This document shows, in pieces, positions 18,532 through 27,341 of a stretch of DNA of 64,000 bases. A program made the position numbers and the translations under genes. Numbering within the stretch: the first letter of the stretch is position 1; the number at the start of each line of letters is the position of its first letter. The DNA comes from Acidobacteriaceae bacterium. Its GTDB lineage: Bacteria; Acidobacteriota; Terriglobia; Bryobacterales; Bryobacteraceae. The stretch lies in the NCBI GenBank assembly GCA_019240475.1, contig JAFAYI010000034.1, positions 62,001 through 126,000 of the forward strand, in the 5' to 3' direction. Below the pieces are notes generated by a model. The model made no database searches. It saw nothing but the letters and a program-made list of their open reading frames with translations, and was not told the origin of the DNA.

Positions 18532-21500
18532 CCCGCCGCCTCTGCCTTTTCGCGCTATCTCTCTCAATCGCCATCGCGGGCTATGCGCAGACCACGACTT
18601 CTCCCCAGGCTTCCCTGAACGTGACGGTGGACGCAAAATCGAGCGGCCTTCCGCCGGCCGCGAAGTTTGCCTTCTCGGTCCAGATTCGCTACTGCATCGG
18701 GCCCGGCCTCCAGGACGCCCCGATCCCCACGCGCCTTCTCGGCAAAGACACTGACCGCGTCGACTGTTCCAAATTCGTCGCTCCAGGGTGGCAAAATGTC
18801 CCTGCGAATCTATCCGACATCGTCGCCGCGCTTTCCGCCGGCACGGAATACGCCGTCGCCTCCGCCGGCGATTCCATCCTGGCCTTCTGCAAAGTGAAGG
18901 AGTGCTCGCATGGCCATGACGAACGCCTGAAGAAGGAAATCCTGCGCCTCGCGCTTCCGCACCCCGCCTTTTTCCAGGACGTCAGCGTTCCTTCCGCTCA
19001 AGCTCCAGAACTTTACAAGGCGATCCCCGGCTTCAGTAAAGGCGAGGTGACCGGCCGCCTCGTCTCCGATGGCGTGATCCGCCTCGAGACAGACCAGAAA
19101 CAGAAGCCTTACGAAACAACTCAGTTGCTGAAACAGATCCAAAACGCCATTAGCAACCCCACGGTGCTCGCCAAGCTTCCGCCCGCGCCATCGAAGTTCG
19201 CCGCGCAGCGCATCTTTCTCCCGTACTTTTGTGTCTCCAACAAGCTGGACGGCCCCGACCCCACCTCGCCTCAATCCACCGTCTTTAATCCATCGCCCAA
19301 GTGTCCGGACGGTACCGAGCTCCTGCAGGCCAACAACGCCGCCGATGTCGCCAAAGCTCTCAACTCCAGCAAGGTGGCCGTCACCAACGACAATTCCGTC
19401 AGCGTCGTCATCAACTGCGGTGGAGCGGCCTGCGACAAGGATGCGTTCTCCGCTCTGTCGACCAGCGTGCAAACTCTTGCGCGGCCCATTCCGGCTCACT
19501 TCCAGGACTTCGACGTTCCACCCTACACGGCTTCTGCGCTCGCGGCCAGAGTCCCTGGTTGGAACACTTCGCTCACCGCCGAGGTTCGCTCCAACGCGCG
19601 CATCCGCGTCAAGAGCGATAGGCCCATCGACACGGAGGACCTGAAAACGCTGCAGTCCAACATCGTTCAGTACGGGTTCGGCGCTCCCCAGACGCAGCCC
19701 GCTTGGCGGCTCTTCTACGGCAATGCCGGCGCGGTGGTCTCAAGTCTGGCCGGTAATCCTCCGGCGCCTTCACCCTTCGCGCCCGGGTTGACAGCCCCGG
19801 TGACCGGCAATCCACCCCCTGAAGCTTCCACCGCCGCTTCTCCCGCATCGGCTTCGGCCTCTTCGGCGTCCTCCAGTTCAAGTTCGCCCTCTACCAATGC
19901 GACTACTCCGTCCAGTAGTCCGGCGGCGCCCGCCTCGGCGACGCCTGCCGCCACAACTCCCGCTCCCGCTGCGTCCACTTCCGCCGCCGCGCCTGCGCCG
20001 GCCGCTCCGGCCTCCAACCCGCCCCAGAACACCATCACCTCCGGCATGGTGGCGGTAGGCGATCAGGTCGTTTTTACCGATCCCCTGCGCGCGAACGCAT
20101 CGGATTCCGACCGCATTCAACTCCTCACGCTGCTCGATCTGCCCCGCCCCGAAGTGCTCTTCAACGTGTGGAGTTTCGAAGAAAGCTCGCCCGACGGCCG
20201 CGAGGTGGCCCGTAAGAGCGAAGAGATCCGTGAGGCCGTAAGCGCCAATAACGACGCCCTTCAAAACAGCATCGAGTACGGCTGGGCGTTTCTCAGCCGC
20301 CAGATGCAAGATCCTTCTTTCTTCGATCCGCTCTTCTACAACTACCTGACCCAGCGCTTTGTCGCCGACGACCCTTCGTGCGCCGCCAACCCCAGCGGCC
20401 CTAAGTGCATCCCGCCCGAAAAGCGCAGTCGCTGGGGCCTTTGTCCGGCGGGCGCCTACTGCCTGGGCTTCGTCGAGGCCTTTCAGCCCCTCCACCCCAC
20501 GCTTACCAATATCCTGCTGGGCATCATGTCCGCCAAAGATCCGTTCAAAGCGGCCTTCACCGCCATCGGCTGCATGGAGGGTAAATATGAGGTGTACGAC
20601 GTCTGTTTTCCAGAGCATCAGGCTATGGCCAATATCTTGAAACCTCCTCCCCAGCGGCCCGATAACTCCGACGACGCGCAATGCCTGAAGAAAGCACGAG
20701 AGAAATACTTGAATTCTCAGCCCTCCGCTCGCCAGCAGAGCTGTGAAGATCTCGATCTCGCGGCGCTTCAGGCCCAGCGCCTATGCAGGTTGCCGCGCGC
20801 GGTGCCTCTGAGCTGCTTTACCCTTCAGGCCGCCAAGAGCTTCATGCCCTATCCCGGATTCTCGACCTTCTCCCTCAATCGGTTGAACGAATTGGCCGAA
20901 AAGCCCATAGCGGACCTCGAACCCAGGATTTCACCCTCCGGAACTCCCGCTTTTAGCACCACCCCTCTGGGCCTGCTTCGCGCCGCCACGGTCGATTTCC
21001 TCTACAACTACAAAATGGCCCAGGAATTCCCAGGCCGCTTCATTCCCTACTACTTGACCCACAGCGCCCAGGAACTCAATGCGGAATTCAACCCCCTGAT
21101 TGTCGCCTTTAACCAGGACGTCGCGGCTTTCTCCCGGGACGCCATGGATCAAACGCAATCCGACATCTACAGCCATCGTTTCGGACCGTGGCACAATCAT
21201 CGCAGCTTCATCGCCGACGGCGCCGTCACGGTGCGAGGAATCAGCGGCGTCGAAAGCCTGGTGGATACCGATACCCAGAGTTCGTTCAAGGCGCCGCAGT
21301 TTCAGACGCTGCAGAGCGCGCTAGGAAATCTCTCCAGCCTCATCAATGGCGCGACACCCGCCGCTTCCCCTAGCGCCGGAACGACCACCACCACCACGGC
21401 GCAAACCACCAACACGCCTGGGGCCGTGGCGTCCACTCCCAACGGCACCACCACCACGACCGCTACCACTGCCCCGGCGCCTTCGGCCTCCACGCCCGGC

Positions 21501-22211
21501 TTCGCCATTCCAAATATTTTGAGCGGCGCCTTGACGCCCGCCAGCGTAGCGACTGCGCTCGCCGCCATCAGCCCCACGCCCGCCAACGTTCAAATCGGCC
21601 GCCAGTTTACTATCGACATTACGCCGCACACGCTTCCCGGCGCTTCCTCCGCCGAGTTGGATGTCAAGCTCTGGGCCCAGGAAGACTCTCCGCCCACGCT
21701 TTACTCCGACAACGGCGCGTCTTCTTCCACCGACCCGCTATCGCGCGTGGCGCGCCACAACGTCTTTACCCGCGTTCGCGTCGAGTCCGTCAAGTTATTC
21801 GACGTCAGCTCCTTCTCGGCCGTCATTCAACGCCCCCGCAACAAGATCCCGCTGGTTCCGCCGCTTATCGAGATTCCCGTCATCGGCGACGTTCTCGGCC
21901 TTCCGCTTCCCGGCGCCAAGGTCTTTCACCGCAGCACCGCCATCGTCAGCGCTATCATTGTGCCCACCGCGACCGACTTGGCCTACGGAATTACTTTTTC
22001 CGCCGATCGCGCCATGCTCAAGGACGGCGATGCGTTCAGCTTTCACAAGATCGTTTCACTCGATCAGCTTCCCGATCCGCTGAACATCACCGGCTTTCAC
22101 AACGCCATGGTCAACTGCCTCGCGACGCGCGGGCAGTCTGCCATCGCTTCCTTGCAGCCCACCACGCCGTGCAATACGCTGAGCTTCGACGCCCTGCCGC
22201 CGGACCGGTGA
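18528..22211 (+). CDS. Divergent secretin-like outer-membrane protein with duplicated N-domains
   Basis: This 1227-residue protein has a signal peptide (about 1-20). Residues ~50-190 and ~230-365 are two copies of one module: compare DIVAALSAGTEYAV..CKVKEC..HPAFFQDVSVP..IPGF with DVAKALNSSKVAV..CGGAAC..PAHFQDFDVP..VPGW. Then comes a secretin N3-like pattern: WRLFYGNAGAVVSSLAG, a ~90-residue Ser/Ala/Pro linker, VVFTDPLRANASDSDRIQLL, and LLDLPRPEVLFNVWSFEE (about 393-551). Near the C-terminus, GRQFTIDITPHTLPG (about 1024), FTRVRVESVKLFDVSSFSAV, and IEIPVIGDVLGLPLPG with ..STAIVSAIIVPTATDL recall the secretin G..l.V.P, T.V.V.dG and vP.LgdIPilG..lf..teL.i.itP elements. A ~430-residue Cys-containing insert separates N3 from this part. 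Secretins form outer-membrane export or pilus pores; which system this serves is unknown. No other T2SS or T4P gene is visible. Confidence 0.55.
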   Translation: MTRRLCLFALSLSIAIAGYAQTTTSPQASLNVTVDAKSSGLPPAAKFAFSVQIRYCIGPGLQDAPIPTRLLGKDTDRVDCSKFVAPGWQNVPANLSDIVAALSAGTEYAVASAGDSILAFCKVKECSHGHDERLKKEILRLALPHPAFFQDVSVPSAQAPELYKAIPGFSKGEVTGRLVSDGVIRLETDQKQKPYETTQLLKQIQNAISNPTVLAKLPPAPSKFAAQRIFLPYFCVSNKLDGPDPTSPQSTVFNPSPKCPDGTELLQANNAADVAKALNSSKVAVTNDNSVSVVINCGGAACDKDAFSALSTSVQTLARPIPAHFQDFDVPPYTASALAARVPGWNTSLTAEVRSNARIRVKSDRPIDTEDLKTLQSNIVQYGFGAPQTQPAWRLFYGNAGAVVSSLAGNPPAPSPFAPGLTAPVTGNPPPEASTAASPASASASSASSSSSSPSTNATTPSSSPAAPASATPAATTPAPAASTSAAAPAPAAPASNPPQNTITSGMVAVGDQVVFTDPLRANASDSDRIQLLTLLDLPRPEVLFNVWSFEESSPDGREVARKSEEIREAVSANNDALQNSIEYGWAFLSRQMQDPSFFDPLFYNYLTQRFVADDPSCAANPSGPKCIPPEKRSRWGLCPAGAYCLGFVEAFQPLHPTLTNILLGIMSAKDPFKAAFTAIGCMEGKYEVYDVCFPEHQAMANILKPPPQRPDNSDDAQCLKKAREKYLNSQPSARQQSCEDLDLAALQAQRLCRLPRAVPLSCFTLQAAKSFMPYPGFSTFSLNRLNELAEKPIADLEPRISPSGTPAFSTTPLGLLRAATVDFLYNYKMAQEFPGRFIPYYLTHSAQELNAEFNPLIVAFNQDVAAFSRDAMDQTQSDIYSHRFGPWHNHRSFIADGAVTVRGISGVESLVDTDTQSSFKAPQFQTLQSALGNLSSLINGATPAASPSAGTTTTTTAQTTNTPGAVASTPNGTTTTTATTAPAPSASTPGFAIPNILSGALTPASVATALAAISPTPANVQIGRQFTIDITPHTLPGASSAELDVKLWAQEDSPPTLYSDNGASSSTDPLSRVARHNVFTRVRVESVKLFDVSSFSAVIQRPRNKIPLVPPLIEIPVIGDVLGLPLPGAKVFHRSTAIVSAIIVPTATDLAYGITFSADRAMLKDGDAFSFHKIVSLDQLPDPLNITGFHNAMVNCLATRGQSAIASLQPTTPCNTLSFDALPPDR

Positions 22212-22254
22212 TGCATGCCGGTCGAACGGCGGCGGGCGTATTCTATTCGTTTCC

Positions 22255-22539
22255 ATGCCCGCTATCGGAGTCTTGACTCTCGACATTCACGTCGAGCACT
22301 CGCATTCGCTCAAGGAGAAACGCCACGTCGTGAAGAGCCTCAAAGACCGGCTTCGCGAACGCTTCAACGTAGCCGTGGCCGAGATCGATGGCCTCGACTC
22401 CTGGCAGCATGCCGTGCTGGCCGCCGTCACGGTGTCGAATGATCGCGTCCATGCCGAACAGGTCCTGCGCGCGGTCGAAGCGCATGCCGCAAGCATGCTG
22501 GGCGGCGCTTTGTCATCGACCGGTATCGAGTGGGTATAG
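22255..22539 (+). CDS. ylxP: YlxP/DUF503 family protein
   Basis: This 94-residue protein is collinear with the DUF503/YlxP family: IGVLTLDIHVEHSHSLKEKRHVVKSLKDRLRERFNVAVAE..D..W.HAVLAAVTVSND. The family is a small ferredoxin-like fold of unclear biochemical role, conserved next to infB and rbfA in many bacteria. Here it lies 26 bases upstream of rbfA, keeping the classic ylxP-rbfA neighbourhood, while the secretin-like pair separates it from infB. Confidence 0.9.
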   Translation: MPAIGVLTLDIHVEHSHSLKEKRHVVKSLKDRLRERFNVAVAEIDGLDSWQHAVLAAVTVSNDRVHAEQVLRAVEAHAASMLGGALSSTGIEWV

Positions 22540-22565
22540 GCCCTACACTGGTAGCTGGAGCCGTA

Positions 22566-22937
22566 ATGGACAATCACCGCGCCGAGCGCGTATCGGAAGC
22601 GCTCCGGGAAGAGCTCGGCGAGATCATCGCCTATGAACTCTCCGACCCACGCATTGGAGACGCCACCGTCACCGAAGTCCTGGTCTCGCCCGATATGCGC
22701 CACGCCCAGGTTCGCCTGCATCTCGCCGACCAAGCCGGCGACCAGCGTCAAACGATCCAGGCTCTCGAGGGCGCGCGCCACTTTCTGCGGCGCCAGCTCG
22801 CCGCTCGGCTGAACCTCTACCGGGTTCCCGAGCTGCACTTCGAAGCCGACGTGACTTCTTCCACCGAGCGTCTCCAGCAGCTCTTGAAACGCGTGCGCCG
22901 CGGCCGCCCGCGCGACCAGGAGCACTCCTCCGGCTAA
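22566..22937 (+). CDS. rbfA: Ribosome-binding factor A
   Basis: RbfA is a KH-fold factor that binds the 30S neck during 16S rRNA maturation. The 123-residue product starts at MDNHRAERVSEALREELGEII. The family core follows: LSDPRIGDATVTEVLVSPDMRHAQVRLHL, LEGARHFLRRQLAARLNLYRVPELHFE and STERLQQLL. The in-frame upstream Met (22530) overlaps ylxP and lacks conservation, so 22566 is chosen. It closes the rimP-nusA-infB-ylxP-rbfA block. Confidence 0.95.
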   Translation: MDNHRAERVSEALREELGEIIAYELSDPRIGDATVTEVLVSPDMRHAQVRLHLADQAGDQRQTIQALEGARHFLRRQLAARLNLYRVPELHFEADVTSSTERLQQLLKRVRRGRPRDQEHSSG

Positions 22938-23021
22938 GCCGGAAGAAAATTCCAAGGCCGCAACGATACACTCTACTGACGGGGATCTAGGTTTGTCTAT
23001 TTTTCTGTGGGAGCAACTGTC

Positions 23022-24059
23022 ATGCGCCAGGCGCCGGTAAGCGGCCGATTCTTGGAAGCTTGCCGCAGGCGCGCTACCGATGTCCGCCCGGTCTGGTTCA
23101 TGCGCCAGGCCGGCCGCTATTTGAAGCCCTACCGCGACATCCGCGCCAAGCACGGCATCCTCGAAATCTGCAAGAAGCCGGAGCTCGCCGCGGCCGTCAC
23201 GCTGCAGCCGGTCGAAATTCTGGATGTCGATGCGGCCATCATCTTCGCCGACCTTCTGCTGCCTGTCGAGCCCATGGGCCTCAAGCTCGAGTTCGTCAGC
23301 GGCGAAGGCCCCCGCATCGACGATCCCATCTCGCAATCCGAAGACGTTGACGACCTTCTCACCTCCAATACCGGCGACCTCGGCTATGTCGGCGAAGCCA
23401 TCCATCTGGTCGCCCGCGCCCTCGCCGGACGCGTTCCGGTCATCGGCTTCGTCGGCGCGCCATTCACGCTCGCCAGTTACATGATCGAAGGCGGACCTTC
23501 CAAGACCTTCGTCAAGACCAAGAAGCTTATGTTCGGCAACGAAGTCACCTGGCGCCGCCTCATGGGCAAGCTCGTGGATGTGCTCGGCGATTTTGCCGGC
23601 CTGCAAGTCACAGCCGGCGCTCGCGCCATTCAAGTCTTCGATAGCTGGGCCGGCGCACTCAGCCCCGAAGATTATGTCCGCTATGCCCAGCCCTACTCGC
23701 GCGCCTTGATCGAGCGCATCCGCTCCAGCGGCATGCCTGTTATCCACTTTGCCACCGGAACGGCGGCCTTCGTCCGCGAGTTGCACAGCGCCGGCGGCGA
23801 TGTCATCGGCGTCGATTGGCGCGTCAACATCGATCAAGCCTGGACGGAGATCGGTTACCGCTCCGCCATCCAAGGCAATCTCGACCCCGTTGCCCTCTTC
23901 GCGCCGCTCCCCGAATTGCGCACCAAAGTGACCGATCTCTTGCGCCGCACCGGCTCTCGTCCCGGCCATATCGTCAACCTCGGTCATGGCATTCTGCCCG
24001 AAACGCCTCTTGAGAACGTGCGAGCCGTCGTCCAGATGGTCCGCGAGTTTCACCGCTGA
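23022..24059 (+). CDS. hemE: Uroporphyrinogen decarboxylase
   Basis: HemE converts uroporphyrinogen III to coproporphyrinogen III in haem synthesis. The 345-residue product has the N-terminal signature PVWFMRQAGRYLKPYRDIR, the catalytic Asp in IIFADLLLPVEPMG, the GFVGAPFTLASYMIEGG loop, and the C-terminal GLV-type segment IVNLGHGILPETPLENV. The ATG at 23022 is preceded by GGAG at good spacing; a GTG five codons earlier overlaps that ribosome-binding site. The stop overlaps the hemG start by one base, so the two are co-translated. Confidence 0.97.
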   Translation: MRQAPVSGRFLEACRRRATDVRPVWFMRQAGRYLKPYRDIRAKHGILEICKKPELAAAVTLQPVEILDVDAAIIFADLLLPVEPMGLKLEFVSGEGPRIDDPISQSEDVDDLLTSNTGDLGYVGEAIHLVARALAGRVPVIGFVGAPFTLASYMIEGGPSKTFVKTKKLMFGNEVTWRRLMGKLVDVLGDFAGLQVTAGARAIQVFDSWAGALSPEDYVRYAQPYSRALIERIRSSGMPVIHFATGTAAFVRELHSAGGDVIGVDWRVNIDQAWTEIGYRSAIQGNLDPVALFAPLPELRTKVTDLLRRTGSRPGHIVNLGHGILPETPLENVRAVVQMVREFHR

Positions 24060-25432
24060 TGTCCGAGCCAAATGTCGCGATCGTCGGCGCCGGACTCTCC
24101 GGCCTCGCGGCCTCGTACTTTCTCGCGCAGCGCGGACTACGCTCTGTCCTCATCGAAAAGTCCAACCGCCTTGGCGGTCTCATTCGAACCGAGCATCTCG
24201 AAGGTTGCATCCTCGAAGCCGGCGCCGAAAGCTACCTCGCGGCCAAGCCGGCTGTCACCGAGTTGGCGAGCGAGCTGGGCCTCGCAGGCGAGATCGCCGG
24301 ATCGAACGACGCCGCCCGCCGTGTCTTCATCGTCCGCGATTCGAAGCTCGTTCCCCTGCCCCGCGGCATGATTATGATGGTCCCGGGAGACTGGTCCCCC
24401 GCGCTTCGTTCCCCCCTGTTCAGCCTGCGCGCCAAGCTCCGTTTCGTGACTGAAACGCGCTTTCGCCCCCGCCACCGCGATACCGACGTTTCGGTGGGCG
24501 AGTTCATCTCCGATCACTTCGGGCGCGAGCTGGTCGATTCGGTCACCGACCCGCTGCTGGTCGGCGTCTATGGCGGCCATTCGGCCAGCCTCAGCGCCGC
24601 GAGCGTGCTGCCTCGCTTCCTCGGCTACGAGCGCGCCTACGGCAGCCTCATTCGCGCCGTCCGCGCCAAAGAGGCAAGAACACGCCGTCAGGTTGCGGGC
24701 GAACCGCTGTTCCGTTCCTTCCGCCGCGGCATGCAGACTCTCACCGACGCGCTCTCTCAACACGCAACTGTCGTTCACGGCGCCGCCACGCGCATCGAAC
24801 GCTCCGGCGGCAAATGGCGCGTCTCCTATGGCGGGAAAGCGTTGGAAGCGGACCATCTGGTGCTCGCCTGCCCCGCTCACGCCGCCTCCGCTCTGCTTGG
24901 GAATGTCTCGCCGGCGCTCGCCTCGGAGCTCGCCGCCATTCCGTATTCTTCGGCCATCCTGGTCACGCTGCTCTATGAACGATCCAAAGTGCCTCATCCT
25001 CTAGACGGCTTCGGCTTTCTCGTGCCCGAAGCCGAGCGCCGCACCATCTCTGCCGCGACCTGGGTCAACACTAAGTACCCGTCCCGCATTCCCGGCCAAC
25101 TCGCCGCGCTGCGCGCCTTTATCGTCTCCGAGAAGGCCGTCGAACTGGCCGGCGCCCCCGCCCAGGAATTAAACCGCCTGGTCCACTCCGACTTTGCACG
25201 ACTGATGGGTATCGAAGCCGAGCCCTGTTTCTCGACCATTCATAGGTGGCCCGACTCCATGCCACAGTATGTTGTCGGACATGGCGAACGAGTGAACAAA
25301 ATCACGGCGGCGCTTGGGGACTTACCCGGACTCTATCTCACCGGAAACGCCTATGACGGGGTTGGCATGCCGGACTGCGTGCGGCTTGCCAAAGAAACGG
25401 CGAAAGATATTTGCACAAGCAAAGCTTCGTGA
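24059..25432 (+). CDS. hemG: Protoporphyrinogen oxidase (oxygen-dependent type, HemG/HemY)
   Basis: This 457-residue FAD enzyme oxidises protoporphyrinogen or coproporphyrinogen in the last steps of haem synthesis. Seen: the dinucleotide-binding GAGLSGLAASYFL near residues 11-23, the RLGGLIRTEHLEGCILEAGAES segment typical of the PPO/MAO superfamily, VGVYGGHSASLSAASVLPRF, and the C-terminal FAD-closing GLYLTGNAYDGVGMPDCV. It follows hemE with a one-base overlap. Whether the product is the protoporphyrin or the coproporphyrin enzyme cannot be told from sequence alone. No hemH is visible, so the operon is partial. Confidence 0.93.
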   Translation: MSEPNVAIVGAGLSGLAASYFLAQRGLRSVLIEKSNRLGGLIRTEHLEGCILEAGAESYLAAKPAVTELASELGLAGEIAGSNDAARRVFIVRDSKLVPLPRGMIMMVPGDWSPALRSPLFSLRAKLRFVTETRFRPRHRDTDVSVGEFISDHFGRELVDSVTDPLLVGVYGGHSASLSAASVLPRFLGYERAYGSLIRAVRAKEARTRRQVAGEPLFRSFRRGMQTLTDALSQHATVVHGAATRIERSGGKWRVSYGGKALEADHLVLACPAHAASALLGNVSPALASELAAIPYSSAILVTLLYERSKVPHPLDGFGFLVPEAERRTISAATWVNTKYPSRIPGQLAALRAFIVSEKAVELAGAPAQELNRLVHSDFARLMGIEAEPCFSTIHRWPDSMPQYVVGHGERVNKITAALGDLPGLYLTGNAYDGVGMPDCVRLAKETAKDICTSKAS

Positions 25433-25562
25433 AGGGATTTTCACGCACGTTTAGGCCGCTTCGTTGAAATCCAACTGTTTAATCTTCTTGCAAATGCACG
25501 TCTCACGGGTGAAGGAAGATTCTGCTACAGCACCCAGGAAGGATTGCAGGAGGAGAGACAGC

Positions 25563-26237
25563 ATGAAAATATTCAGTGTGGCCCTGGCGGCGGCCCTGAT
25601 GGCCGCTCCGGCCTTTGCCCAGAAAGACACGGCGCAGCGGCTCACCGCCGCGACGGAAGACTTGGACGCGATGATGAACGCCTCCGACAAGGGCATCCCG
25701 CAGGATTTGCTCGGCCGCGCGACGTGCGTCGTGGTCATCCCGAACCTGAAGAAGGGCGGTTTTATTGTCGGCGCCGAGTACGGAAAGGGCTTCTTTACGT
25801 GCCGTAAGGGCAGCGGCGTAGGTTGGAGCGCTCCGGGAGCGGTTCGCATCAGCGGCGGCAAGTTTGGCCTGTTGATCGGCGGAGCGGAAACCGACGTTGT
25901 AATGCTGGTGATGAACCAGAGCGGCATGGAGCATCTGTTGAGCGACAAGTTCCAGCTCGGCGGCGAAGCGTCCGCGGCGGCCGGTCCGCTGGGCCGCGAC
26001 GCCTCGGCGATGACCGATGCCGAAATGCACGCCGAGATCCTGACTTACTCCCGTTCGCGCGGTATCTTCGGCGGCCTTGATCTCGCCGGAGCAGCGCTCA
26101 CCGAGGATCACGACGGTAACAAAGCTCTCTACGGCCATGACATCAGCAACAAAGAGATTGCCACCGGCACGGTCCGCACCCCGGCCGAAGCTCGTCCCTT
26201 TGTTCACACCCTGGATCGACTCTCTTCCCGCAAGTAG
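25563..26237 (+). CDS. SYLF/YSC84-domain secreted protein
   Basis: This 224-residue product has a signal peptide (MKIFSVALAAALMAAPAFAQ) and one SYLF lipid-binding domain: IPQDLLGRATCVVVIPNLKKGGFIVGAEYGKG, WSAPGAVRISGGKFGLLIGGAETDVVMLVMN and the terminal YSRSRGIFGGLDLAGAAL motif. In eukaryotes the domain binds phosphoinositides; in bacteria the function is undefined and envelope-associated. The start at 25563 follows an excellent GGAGGAGAG site; the upstream in-frame Met at 25464 would destroy the signal peptide. It is apparently monocistronic with its own terminator. Confidence 0.92.
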   Translation: MKIFSVALAAALMAAPAFAQKDTAQRLTAATEDLDAMMNASDKGIPQDLLGRATCVVVIPNLKKGGFIVGAEYGKGFFTCRKGSGVGWSAPGAVRISGGKFGLLIGGAETDVVMLVMNQSGMEHLLSDKFQLGGEASAAAGPLGRDASAMTDAEMHAEILTYSRSRGIFGGLDLAGAALTEDHDGNKALYGHDISNKEIATGTVRTPAEARPFVHTLDRLSSRK

Positions 26238-26261
26238 GCAATTCCGAGAGCTTCCACCGCA

Positions 26262-26295
26262 AGCCACCTGCTCTCCACGGGCAGGTGGCTTTTTT
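26262..26295 (+). terminator. Rho-independent terminator after the SYLF gene
   Basis: AGCCACCTG (26262-26270) pairs with CAGGTGGCT (26282-26290) around an 11-nt loop and is followed by an uninterrupted T-run to 26295. It is a textbook intrinsic terminator located 25 bases after the stop. Confidence 0.9.
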
Positions 26296-26354
26296 ATGCC
26301 TGGTCGCGTGGCGAATCGGCCCTGCCCCCGCCCCGTCGCGAGAGACAATGTAGG

Positions 26355-27341
26355 TTGGCTCCAAGTCCCGATAAGAAACTCCGCCTTGCGCTGATCTCCG
26401 GAGGCCGTTCCGGCGAGCATGAGATATCGTTGCGCTCGGCCGATTCCGTTCGGCGGGCGCTCGATCCCGCCAAGTATGAGATCCTCGAATACCTGATCGA
26501 TAAGCGGGGGAAATGGCGCCCCGGACCGATACTGCCCGAGCCGGGGGCCAACGCCGGAATCGATGTGGCGTTCCCGATCCTTCACGGCACCTTCGGCGAA
26601 GACGGGGCCATGCAAGGGCTGCTGGAATTGGCGGAGTTGCCATATGTCGGCGCAGGCGTGCTCGCCTCGGCCGCCGCGATGGACAAGGCCATGACGAAGC
26701 GCCTCTGCGCGCAAGCTGGCTTGCCGGTGGTCGGCTTCCGCGTTCTAGACTCGGGCGCCGGTGACCCGGACCTGCCATTCGGCTTTCCCATGTTTGTCAA
26801 GCCGCTCAATCTGGGCAGCTCCGTTGGAATCAGCAAGGCAAACAATCGCCAGCAGCTTCAGAAAGCGCTGGAGCTGGCCTGGCGCTACGATCGCAAAGTG
26901 ATCGTGGAGCGCGGCGTCACAGGCCGCGAATTCGAATGCGGCGTGCTCGGCGGCGACCCGCCCTCGGCCTCCACCCCTTGCGAGATCGTCCCCTCGCAAG
27001 AGTTCTACACTTACGAAGACAAGTATCTGCTCGACAAAGCGCGCATCGATCTCCCGGCAAATTTAACCGCGCAACAAACGGAGGAAATGCAGGGCCTGGC
27101 GGTCGCCTGTTTCGAAAGCGTCGGCTGCGAAGGCATGGCGCGAGTCGATTTTCTGATGGACGGCGAGACGGGCGAATTTTTCGTCAACGAGGTCAACACC
27201 ATTCCGGGCTTCACCTCCATCAGCATGTACCCGAAGATGTGGGAATATTCGGGGATCCCCTACGCAAAGCTGTTGGACCGCTTGATCGAGCTGGCGCTTG
27301 CGCGCGCCGCATCCCGCCGCCGGATTCAGTATTCGCGATGA
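26355..27341 (+). CDS. ddl: D-alanine--D-alanine ligase
   Basis: Ddl makes the D-Ala-D-Ala dipeptide for peptidoglycan. This 328-residue ATP-grasp protein has ISGGRSGEHEISLRSA, FPILHGTFGEDGAMQGLLEL, PMFVKPLNLGSSVGISK, EVNTIPGFTSISMYPKMWEYSGI and the Tyr/Ser residues of the D-Ala (not D-lactate) enzymes. It appears to start at a TTG; the preceding region has only a weak ribosome-binding site, so expression may be modest. The stop overlaps the S41 protease start (ATGA), an unusual partner for ddl. Confidence 0.95.
   Translation: MAPSPDKKLRLALISGGRSGEHEISLRSADSVRRALDPAKYEILEYLIDKRGKWRPGPILPEPGANAGIDVAFPILHGTFGEDGAMQGLLELAELPYVGAGVLASAAAMDKAMTKRLCAQAGLPVVGFRVLDSGAGDPDLPFGFPMFVKPLNLGSSVGISKANNRQQLQKALELAWRYDRKVIVERGVTGREFECGVLGGDPPSASTPCEIVPSQEFYTYEDKYLLDKARIDLPANLTAQQTEEMQGLAVACFESVGCEGMARVDFLMDGETGEFFVNEVNTIPGFTSISMYPKMWEYSGIPYAKLLDRLIELALARAASRRRIQYSR

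Noticed and set aside
22287..24071. 594-codon minus-strand open frame opposite ylxP, rbfA and hemE
   Set aside because: Runs antisense through three well-identified genes and is caused by high GC at third positions; no domain or start context.
25503..26714. 403-codon minus-strand open frame opposite the SYLF and ddl genes
   Set aside because: Crosses a clear terminator and two real genes; no recognisable family.
26936..27337. Upstream extension of the S41 protease frame into ddl
   Set aside because: The extension is Arg-rich antithetical to a protein N-terminus and overlaps ddl; the ATG at 27338 gives the signal anchor and an ATGA overlap.
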